Shown piece after piece: positions 26,484 to 33,213 of a stretch of DNA of 64,000 nucleotides. This stretch comes from Saprospiraceae bacterium UBA2329 (GTDB lineage Bacteria; Bacteroidota; Bacteroidia; Chitinophagales; Saprospiraceae): assembly GCA_002344975.1 (NCBI GenBank), contig DDUV01000062.1, positions 62,001 to 126,000 of the forward strand, in the 5' to 3' direction. Made by a program: the position numbers and the translations under genes. Position 1 is the first letter of the stretch; every line of letters begins with the position of its first letter. The notes beneath the pieces were generated by a model. The model had not been told where the DNA came from. It did no database searches and worked only from the letters and a program-made list of their open reading frames with translations.

Positions 26484-27062
26484 TCAACCTCTTGCCAAAC
26501 GTTTTCTAATTCTGCTTAAAGATTGTGGTTTTACTCCTACAAAGGAAGAAATATGATATTGCGGAATGCGTTGAAGTAAATTTGGATAAGTTTTTACAAA
26601 ATGCAGGTAGCGTTGCTCTGAATTGTGTAAATAAATAGAATGTAGTTGACTTGCTAATTCAATAAATCTTTTTTCAATTAGTATTCTGCCTAACTTATCG
26701 CCATTGGGAATATTTTGATAGAATCCTTGCAGGTCGTTGTTGTTAATTACAAGCAATGTAGTGTCTTCAATGGCTTGAATACTTTGGGTAGAAATTCCTT
26801 TTTGTAAAAAACTTTCAAAAACGGTAATAAATTCGCCTTCTTTGCTAAAATCAATGCTTGATTGTTCGTCACCTTTTTTGGTGATATAAATTCTCACTAA
26901 ACCATTCACAATAAAACCAAGCAATAAATTGGATTCTCCTTCTTTCAAGAAATGGTCGCCTTTTTTTATTTTTAACTCCTTGAAGGAAGTAGTAATAAAT
27001 TCTTCGGCTTCTTTGTCAAGGTTTATTATTTGTCTTATTGTGTCAAGTAAAAATTCGTGCAT
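26484..27062 (-). CDS. Crp/Fnr family transcriptional regulator (cassette 3)
   Basis: 192 residues: an N-terminal cyclic-nucleotide-binding-like domain (KKGDHFLKEGESNLLLGFIV, GLVRIYITKKGDEQSSIDFS) and a C-terminal helix-turn-helix (RIPQYHISSFVGVKPQSLSRIRKRL). No cysteine cluster is seen, so it is not an Fe-S FNR. It is the first gene of cassette 3, starting about 58 bp after the cassette boundary, and probably controls the barrel and S41 genes behind it or host genes (inference). It is AT-rich compared with the chromosome. Confidence 0.9.
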   Translation of the reverse strand: MHEFLLDTIRQIINLDKEAEEFITTSFKELKIKKGDHFLKEGESNLLLGFIVNGLVRIYITKKGDEQSSIDFSKEGEFITVFESFLQKGISTQSIQAIEDTTLLVINNNDLQGFYQNIPNGDKLGRILIEKRFIELASQLHSIYLHNSEQRYLHFVKTYPNLLQRIPQYHISSFVGVKPQSLSRIRKRLARG

Positions 27063-27160
27063 TTTTTCTGTCTGTATTTGCTCATTTGTTGATATTTAAG
27101 GTGCTGTAAAATTACCGCTAATCGGGTCAGGCAGAGGAATTTCACCCCTGCCTTCCCTCA

Positions 27161-27194
27161 GAACCGTGCGTGAAAGTCTCCCTTCACACGGCTC
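27161..27194 (-). ncRNA. group II intron domain V
   Basis: 34-nt hairpin beginning GAGCCGTGTGAAGG and ending CACGCACGGTTC on the minus strand. It carries the AGC catalytic-triad-type opening and the paired GCCGTG/CACGGT base of domain V. It appears intact, so the ribozyme core may still be foldable. Confidence 0.88.
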
Positions 27195-27244
27195 TTCATG
27201 TTCTTTGTCGCTGTTACATCACCGGGCACGCCCGGCAAATATAA

Positions 27245-27877
27245 CTATGGCTGCACCAATTTCCAATGCGCAAATAGTCCGGGGGATTCTTTGTACTGCT
27301 GTTTGAGCCATTTCACTGACCCATACTTGTACAAACCCTTTTCCCATTTCACCCATTTGAGAAGCCGATGGTTCAGACCGTTCCATACGTCGCGCATACC
27401 CGCTTGCCAAAACTTGTGGTAATAGTTGATCAGTCCTCGTATGATTGGATTCAACTTCTGCGCAAGCTCTTTGATCGAGACCCTTCGCTTGTGTATCTCC
27501 AACTCCCTGAACTTTTCTCTGATGGCTTTCTTGGACTTTTGACTTACAAAAGTGCCGGGCAATAACAGCCATCTCCCATTTACCTCTCTTCTCACCGGGC
27601 GGATGCTGAACCCAAGAAAATCGTATTTTCTCGCATATGGCCTTGTTCCACCTCCTTTCTTCGGTATCAACACCTCTCTGACTGGCTGTGGAAGGTAGCT
27701 GCCGGAACTCATGCGATTCCATAGTTTATACAGGTGACCAGGCAGGTCGCTGTCCAGCTTTGCCCAAGTCATCCCGTCCACGCCGGAACTCCCTTTGTTC
27801 TGTCTTACCTTCTTGTAAGCCTGCCATACCATCAGTTTGGTTATTGGCTGCGACTTTGTCTCATAATAATCTATCAT
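27245..27877 (-). pseudogene. internally deleted group II intron reverse transcriptase/maturase
   Basis: 210 codons against roughly 400-450 in intact relatives. Residues 1-80 match the N-terminal RT segments (MVWQAYKKVRQNKGSSGVDG, LYKLWNRMSSGSYLPQPVRE, VLIPKKGGGTRP). Then the frame jumps directly to the C-terminal part of the thumb (YARKYDFLGFSIRPVRR) and domain X (QKLNPIIRGLINYYHKFWQ), ending LFAHWKLVQP. The palm with the catalytic YADD is absent. The frame is kept across the junction, so a protein may be made, but it cannot reverse transcribe. Residual maturase binding is conceivable. Confidence 0.88.
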
Positions 27878-28423
27878 CCCGCTGCCGGTTGTAGGTTAAT
27901 AAATGAAACTCAAACATGCCGCCCCCTTCACTCCACAGTCATTACAACTGCTTCGTCGCTACTACGAGGCGGTCTGCCGCCATCGTCTCACCGCTGCCCT
28001 TGGTGTCTGCTTCCCCGCATGGGTTTGACAGAGCGACAATGACTTCACTTGTTCCGATTCGCCGCCTGACTAATATTCTTGCCAACTTAACCCCGGAAGC
28101 GGTACAACCAGTATTCTGGCAACCGTTGTACTTGGTCTCGGATGCAAACGTAACCATCCGATTTTCACTCCGTCTTGCCCTTTCGAGGCTTCATCATTGG
28201 TTCACTCGCGTTCAACTCTATTAGTCTCAACTGCAGAAATCTTTGTTTCCGCTTTTCCTCATCGCTCACTACCACATCGTTTCCTTTGCAGCAGCATGAG
28301 GTGTTTTGAAAACTCCCCCAGATGGGCGTCTTCGGGAGGCCTCTCCGGTTCAATACCGGTCTCCCATCAGCGTATCAGCATGCCTCTTGGACTGGTTCAG
28401 GTCGGTAAGGCTTCAAGTCACAC

Positions 28424-28559
28424 ACGTTTGGCAGCTACCCGAAGGTGGCGATTTCGGAGCACTTCACTGTCAACCAAGCAGAAACTTTGATAGAAGCTCA
28501 AAGCTTGACTTAACCACTGAACCGCCACTTTTGGGTAGGTGCTGTTAGCAGTAGGCATT
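28424..28559 (-). other. attC-like recombination site 2, interrupted by the intron
   Basis: Minus strand: ATGCCTACTGCTAAC box (28559-28545), then a stem of CGCCACTTTTGGGTAGGTGC (28524-28543) against GCAGCTACCCGAAGGTGGCG (28431-28450), 17 of 20 paired, with a 73-nt loop. Then CAAAC and GT (28425-28424), where the intron splits GT from TAGCGG at 27120. The first box is the complement of the cassette 2 start in 14 of 15 positions. Confidence 0.85.
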
Positions 28560-28563
28560 CTTG

Positions 28564-29430
28564 TCATTTTAATACTGTCTTGAAGAATTTGTCAGTCCAA
28601 ATATCTGTTATTTCTTCACTTGTAAAAAACTGCGCTTTATATTCCTGATTTCGCCATCCAAATTGTCCGTTGTCGTCATATGAAAAGTCAAGACGAATAA
28701 TCTCTAAAATCTTTGCAGGGTAGAAAACGTCTGCATAACCATTTTCGTCAAATAGTCCATCAACTACTGCAAATAAAAGGTATGACCCGTCTGCAACATT
28801 ACTGTATGCTTGATAAAATTGAACAAGAAGAGTGTGTCCTTTAAACCTAATGTCACAAATATGTTGTCGGTTGTCCCTTGCTTGAATATGGTAATTCGGG
28901 GCTTTTGAATTTAATTCATCAACCAACTTTTTTACCTTATCTTTAATTTTATAAACTTCTGAAAATGCTATTTGAAGTCCTTCTTGTGATTCAAAAACTT
29001 GTCTACTTGATTTAATATTCATTTCAATGTCGTGTTTGCTTGTTATGAAGTCAAGTAATTCTTCTATTTTAGATTTAGCGACAGTCTCTGTCTTGCCGTT
29101 AGTTGATTCTAAATTCTCTTTTACCCAACTTTCGTGTTCTTCTTTAATTTGTTTTAGTCGCTCTTCTGGATAGGTTTCAACTTGTTCGTCAATCATTGTA
29201 TGGTGATTGCAGCATAGTAATAGCAAGTTGTCGCTGCTGTCATAGTCGAAGTCTGGAATCGCCTTATGTCTTGGTCCATTTGGTTGTCTGCTTATTATAT
29301 GGCATTCTTCGCCAATGTTCAAATGTTTATTATAAGGGTCTTTTTCTAAAACTAATTCTGTCTTACAGATTGCACATCTGTTACCTGAACGACCCCATAA
29401 AATTTTTCTGCTTTTTTCTGTTATTGCCAT
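28564..29430 (-). CDS. HNH endonuclease (cassette 2)
   Basis: 288 residues. The N-terminal HNH zinc-finger nuclease is shown by CAICKTEL (Cys pair), EECHIISRQPNGPRH, and NLLLLCCNHHTMIDEQ. A charged coiled-coil-like linker (EERLKQIKEEHESWVKENL) follows. The C-terminal domain from about residue 130 has no family I recognise (IKDKVKKLVDELNSKAPNYH; GSYLLFAVVDGLFDENGYAD). It is the only gene of cassette 2 and ends 4 bp before the attC2 box region. Its company with Gabija in an array suggests a stand-alone defence nuclease (inference). It is AT-rich. Confidence 0.85.
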   Translation of the reverse strand: MAITEKSRKILWGRSGNRCAICKTELVLEKDPYNKHLNIGEECHIISRQPNGPRHKAIPDFDYDSSDNLLLLCCNHHTMIDEQVETYPEERLKQIKEEHESWVKENLESTNGKTETVAKSKIEELLDFITSKHDIEMNIKSSRQVFESQEGLQIAFSEVYKIKDKVKKLVDELNSKAPNYHIQARDNRQHICDIRFKGHTLLVQFYQAYSNVADGSYLLFAVVDGLFDENGYADVFYPAKILEIIRLDFSYDDNGQFGWRNQEYKAQFFTSEEITDIWTDKFFKTVLK

Positions 29431-29456
29431 TGTTATCGGTGTCTGTATTTATGCTT

Positions 29457-29598
29457 ACTGCTAACGGTTCGCCGCCACGCGACGTTGCGGAATTTGCGAA
29501 CCGAGTATTCTCCGCTAAGATAGAATTTCTTCGTGAAAACAAAGCTTCCGGTTAAGAAAAACCAGCAATGATCGCGTGGCGGCTGTTACCTGCTGGCC
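29457..29598 (-). other. attC-like recombination site 1, end of cassette 1
   Basis: Minus strand: GGCCAGCAGGTAAC box (29598-29585), 1-nt spacer, a perfect 12-bp stem GCCGCCACGCGA (29583-29572) / TCGCGTGGCGGC (29482-29471) with an 89-nt loop, 5-nt spacer GAACC, then GTTAGCAGT (29465-29457). The first box is complementary to the cassette 1 start at 33117-33104 (12/14). The layout (1-nt and 5-nt spacers) is the same as in attC2. Confidence 0.88.
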
Positions 29599-29604
29599 TT
29601 TTGG

Positions 29605-31299
29605 TTATTGAATTACTAATTTATTCTCCCATGCAGTTTTATTTTCTTGGTTTGGAACTGCTATTACCAATATTTTTCTTGGTCTTGTAATACCAACATA
29701 TGCAATTCTTAATTCTTCACTATTTGAAATTGAAACATTCTGATTTAGTATTGTTTTATATGCCTTGCCAATACCTTTTGTTTTTAAAATCAAAAGTGTT
29801 GCATCAAAAGTTTCCCCTTTTACGCTGTGAACTGTTCCAAGTCGATAATTTCTGTCCGCAACTTTTTCACTTTCATTTAAAAACACTTGTTGAAATGTAT
29901 AGTTCTTACCTGCATTTGTGATGCTAAGTTGAAATTTTAATTGTTTTTCTGTAAGAATTTGATTTGTTGCATTAACCCAATCACCAAGCGTCGTATCAGT
30001 CTTCGGCAAAAGGTTAATAAATCTAAATATTTGTGATTTGAAACTAACGAACCCAATCTTTCTTATCATTTCCTCAACTGTGTCTTCTGAACAAAATGGA
30101 AGATTTCGTATTTGCTTCAAAAGAGCTTTTTCAATTGCTTTAAATCCTCCTTTGAAGTCTCCATTGTCATATAAAAATTTTCCTTTAGCAAAATCTTTGG
30201 TGTAATTGTCGTGTGTTGTCCAAGGACTTGAACCAAAAGGAACTTCTGGAATTCCTGTAATTTCGTTGATTAAATTTTTGCTTCTATAAATTACTGCAAC
30301 AGTTTCTTCTGAGACAGCAATTCCACTTTGATTGCATTCTTCAATAAAGTCAGTTACAATTTGAGGAAGGTTATCACTGTATAGAATTACTCTTGGATTA
30401 TGTTCAAAGTTTTTAACTTCTTCACTAACTGCTGTAGAAACTTCCTCAAGGGAAGAAATATTGAAAGTTGCATTACAAATGAGTTGTGAACTCCTTCTAC
30501 TTTCATTTAGTACAATTGAGTTTTCCCAATCGTTGAATTTTTGATTCAGTAAATCAGGTCTTGCATCGTTCCATTCAAAGATTGCTTGGTCAGGATCACC
30601 AACAAGCATAACTTCATTAAGTCCGTTTGCTATAAGCAAATCAATAATTCGCATTTGAATTTCTGAAGTGTCTTGAGCTTCATCAACAATTAAATAAGGA
30701 AATCTAAAAGCGACCGCCTTTGCAATTTGTGGAAATCCTTCAAGAATTTTCATTGCAAAATAGTTAGCATCAGATTGGGTGGCGAAGCCACCCTTGTTGA
30801 TGTTTTTCTTTGAACGAGTTATGTTCACATTATCCAACCAATTTGGTGGCATGACCCTATCATTGATTGCATAAAAGCTACCGTCAATCTTATAACTTAT
30901 ATTGTCAAAAAGACTGTCGCTAAAATATTTCCCGGTCCAAATACCGTGAGGTTCACCAACTAAAGTTGGTCTGCCTTTACATTTTAAAACTAAATGTCCA
31001 TACGGAAGAAAGATATATTTATTGATAAAGCTATCAATTGTCCCTAAAAAATGAGGGAAAGAAATTCTATCACCCAATTGAAACTCTTCTGAATATTTTT
31101 TTTCAATTTCCTGCCAAGCAACATTTGTAAATGAAACAGCTGCTATTCCTTCATATTCTTTTTGCCAACCTAAGATTAATCGAGCAAGTCTTGCACTTAC
31201 ACAAAATGTTTTACCGCTTCCTGGGCAAGCTCTGACAACAAACTTTCCTGACTTGTCAAAGACAATTTCTCGCTGCTTATCTGATAGTGTCTCAAACAT
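29605..31299 (-). CDS. gajB: UvrD/PcrA-like helicase, Gabija GajB-type (cassette 1)
   Basis: 564 residues of helicase superfamily 1. Motifs in order: Walker A ACPGSGKTFCVSA, IAAVSFTNVAW (Ia), Walker B LIVDEAQDTSEIQ, motif III LVGDPDQAIFEWNDARP, motif IV-like VAVIYRSKNLINEI, motif V GTVHSVKGETFDATLL, motif VI AYVGITRPRK. It starts within the stop of the OLD-family gene (TAATG, 1-nt overlap), the usual gajA-gajB order. GajB is thought to sense DNA ends or nucleotide depletion and act with GajA against phage. It is slightly longer than the best-known GajB (about 494 residues). Confidence 0.87.
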   Translation of the reverse strand: MFETLSDKQREIVFDKSGKFVVRACPGSGKTFCVSARLARLILGWQKEYEGIAAVSFTNVAWQEIEKKYSEEFQLGDRISFPHFLGTIDSFINKYIFLPYGHLVLKCKGRPTLVGEPHGIWTGKYFSDSLFDNISYKIDGSFYAINDRVMPPNWLDNVNITRSKKNINKGGFATQSDANYFAMKILEGFPQIAKAVAFRFPYLIVDEAQDTSEIQMRIIDLLIANGLNEVMLVGDPDQAIFEWNDARPDLLNQKFNDWENSIVLNESRRSSQLICNATFNISSLEEVSTAVSEEVKNFEHNPRVILYSDNLPQIVTDFIEECNQSGIAVSEETVAVIYRSKNLINEITGIPEVPFGSSPWTTHDNYTKDFAKGKFLYDNGDFKGGFKAIEKALLKQIRNLPFCSEDTVEEMIRKIGFVSFKSQIFRFINLLPKTDTTLGDWVNATNQILTEKQLKFQLSITNAGKNYTFQQVFLNESEKVADRNYRLGTVHSVKGETFDATLLILKTKGIGKAYKTILNQNVSISNSEELRIAYVGITRPRKILVIAVPNQENKTAWENKLVIQ

Positions 31300-33065
31300 T
31301 ATTCTCCTTTTACAGCGTATTTAATTGCACTTTGAATGTATGTTGGAACCATAAACGCATTTCTTGCTATTGCATCTGAAGTAAGTTTAACTGCTAATCG
31401 GTGCGCTAATTCTGACTTAGCTTTATTCGAAATTACTTTTTGTAAAAATGCGGCTGCATAAATTTTAATATCTGCATTGGCAACAATTTTTGCTGCTGAT
31501 ACCGGATGCATCTCAGAGAATATTTCTAATAAAATATCTTTATTGCCGGCAATGAATAGTTCAAACTCAAAAGTCCGTTCAGCTAAAAATACTTTTAAGT
31601 TCTTATTTGCAAGTTCATTTGCAATTTTTGCTCTTGAAGTGATCTCGTCATCTTCGTCTGCTGTGTCATCGTCTGTGAGTAGAGAGCATCTTGTCTTTAG
31701 ATTTTTACTATCATCCTCGCTGTTAAATAAATTTGCAAAGTGAGAGAAAGCCACACCATTTAAATTTACCAATTCGATACCCGCTTTGTCGATGTCGTAT
31801 TCTTCGCCAATTATTCGACTGAAAGTAGGCATAAGTAATGCTTCTGAAATTCCTTCAACCAATATTACTCCGTTTGAGAAGAACATTTGAGACTTAGTTA
31901 CATCTAAGAACTTATGCAAGTATTTTTGATTATCTCCTGTCAGTCCTGATTTTGTTAGGGAAAGTGCATGTATTTTATTCGCTTGGTTCTGCAAAACGAT
32001 AACTGATTTTAAATCAGCTTTAGCGGTAATAGTAGGAGAGTGTGATGAAATGAATATTTGGAAACCTTGTTCTGTGTCAAGTTTGTTTAAGTAGTTGAAA
32101 AATATATTTTGCAATTGAGGATGAAGATGTGCTTCGGGTTCTTCAATCAATAATGCTGCGTAGGTTTCAGTTTGTACTGCTTTTCTTTGTTTTAAATCAC
32201 CTAAAACCGTTGCTGTATAAATTAGATTATTGTAGCCAAGTCCATTTTGGTATAGTTCAAAGTGTTTTTGTTTTGATGGGTCTCCAGCAAGTAAATCTTC
32301 TGAATAAATTGGCATTTGAATTTTCAAATTATCAACTAATTTGTTGAAATCAAAGGGTAGAAATGAAATGTCAACGTGATGTTGCTTGTCTGTAAAACTT
32401 GTTTCTTTTAAATGTTCATTTATTTTTTCTTTTCCTTTGGCAACATGCCCAACCCAATCTACATCATTGTCAACTGCTGAACGAACTTTCTTTGCTAATT
32501 CTCTTTTCTTTTCTTGGTCTATTTGGCGGTCTGGGTCAATTTGAATGTTAGCATAAAGTTGTCCTAATCTGTTTCCTCTAATTGGCCTTAAGTATTGTTC
32601 TGCATCTCTTAGTGGTTCTAAGTATACATGATATATTAAAAACAAAACTTCTGGTGCAATTGCTTGCCCATCATTTGTGCCTCCCCAAACTCTGTATTTT
32701 ACTCTGTCGTTTTCATCAAGATAGTATTTAAAATGTAATTGCAAATCTTGAGTTCCATCTTCTGCAACACTTAATAGGTCGTTAAACCATCCAACTTCTG
32801 CCGCAATATCAATATGAAAATGTAAGTGAAATTCTATGTCATTCAATTCCTTATCTAATGTCGATTTGTCAATATGAAAATCCGATTGTGATATGTAAAT
32901 TTCCCTTCGCTGATTTCCGTAACCTAAACAAACACGAAGAGCATCAATTATAGCTGACTTACCAGCATTATTTTCGCCAATTAGGACATTGAGACCTTTA
33001 TTGAAATTTAAGGTGATGTTTTCAATCCCTCTAAAGTTTTTAATAATGAATTTTTCTAAATACAT
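31299..33065 (-). CDS. gajA: OLD-family ATPase/TOPRIM nuclease, Gabija GajA-type (cassette 1)
   Basis: 588 residues, close to known GajA (about 578). The N-terminal ABC-type ATPase has Walker A GENNAGKSAIIDAL, Walker B LLIEEPEAHLHPQL and the switch IFISSHSPTI. The C-terminal TOPRIM nuclease has its Glu in LVEGISEALLMP and its DxD in LLTDDDTADEDDE. It is predicted to nick or cut DNA when NTP levels fall during phage infection (family knowledge). Its start overlaps a small upstream reading frame that has a strong ribosome-binding site. It is the first main gene after the attI-like boundary, the usual best-expressed position in an array. Confidence 0.88.
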   Translation of the reverse strand: MYLEKFIIKNFRGIENITLNFNKGLNVLIGENNAGKSAIIDALRVCLGYGNQRREIYISQSDFHIDKSTLDKELNDIEFHLHFHIDIAAEVGWFNDLLSVAEDGTQDLQLHFKYYLDENDRVKYRVWGGTNDGQAIAPEVLFLIYHVYLEPLRDAEQYLRPIRGNRLGQLYANIQIDPDRQIDQEKKRELAKKVRSAVDNDVDWVGHVAKGKEKINEHLKETSFTDKQHHVDISFLPFDFNKLVDNLKIQMPIYSEDLLAGDPSKQKHFELYQNGLGYNNLIYTATVLGDLKQRKAVQTETYAALLIEEPEAHLHPQLQNIFFNYLNKLDTEQGFQIFISSHSPTITAKADLKSVIVLQNQANKIHALSLTKSGLTGDNQKYLHKFLDVTKSQMFFSNGVILVEGISEALLMPTFSRIIGEEYDIDKAGIELVNLNGVAFSHFANLFNSEDDSKNLKTRCSLLTDDDTADEDDEITSRAKIANELANKNLKVFLAERTFEFELFIAGNKDILLEIFSEMHPVSAAKIVANADIKIYAAAFLQKVISNKAKSELAHRLAVKLTSDAIARNAFMVPTYIQSAIKYAVKGE

Positions 33066-33091
33066 GGTATATCTTTATCTTTTTTATTCAT
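33056..33091 (-). CDS. 11-codon leader peptide overlapping the gajA start
   Basis: ATG at 33091 is preceded by a strong GAAGGAG ribosome-binding sequence, unusual in this phylum. It encodes MNKKDKDIPCI and stops at 33056, 9 nt inside gajA in another frame. The gajA ATG has no comparable binding site, so ribosomes ending on the leader may re-initiate. The role is inferred from layout only. Confidence 0.5.
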   Translation of the reverse strand: MNKKDKDIPCI

Positions 33092-33106
33092 AGGTCTCCT
33101 TCAGGC

Positions 33107-33130
33107 TTGCAGGTAACTCGTTTATAGCAC
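33107..33130 (-). other. attI-like site at the proximal end of the array
   Basis: Minus strand GTGCTATAAACGAGTTACCT: two inverted core-like boxes (ATAAAC and GTTACC) separated by GA, resembling a simple attI core. The G|TT point is at 33117/33116. It lies about 97 bp past the recombinase stop and has no hairpin of the attC kind. It marks the start of cassette 1 because the complementary box opens attC1. Confidence 0.6.
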
Positions 33131-33139
33131 TGAAAAAAT

Positions 33140-33174
33140 CATCCTTATCTACCCAAAACAGCCGGCTAAGGATG
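33140..33174. terminator. bidirectional terminator between recombinase and cassettes
   Basis: Perfect 8-bp stem CATCCTTA (33140-33147) / TAAGGATG (33167-33174), with TTTTTT following on the plus strand and ATTTTTTC on the minus strand. It should stop recombinase transcripts from entering cassette 1, so the cassettes would need their own promoter. I find no TAnnTTTG element between here and gajA. Confidence 0.7.
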
Positions 33175-33213
33175 TTTTTTGATCTGAAAGCAAAGCTAAA
33201 AAGTTTTCAAGTA

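Larger units (their letters stand above)
27121..28423 (-). mobile_element. group II intron with deleted maturase, inserted in attC2
   Basis: On the minus strand the intron begins GTGTGACTTGAAG at 28423 and ends CTGACCCGAT at 27121, matching GUGYG...AY boundaries. A canonical domain V lies at 27194-27161, followed by a domain VI-like helix (27155-27125). Joining the exons restores AAACGT+TAGCGGT, i.e. the GTTAGCGGT core of an attC site, which independently fixes both ends. Length is 1303 bp. The internal reverse-transcriptase gene is defective. The region 27878-28423 is ribozyme RNA and contains no other gene. Confidence 0.88.

Noticed and set aside
27878..28423. Several 60-100-codon frames on both strands
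   Set aside because: This stretch is the structured RNA 5' part of the group II intron, so the frames are not expected to be translated.
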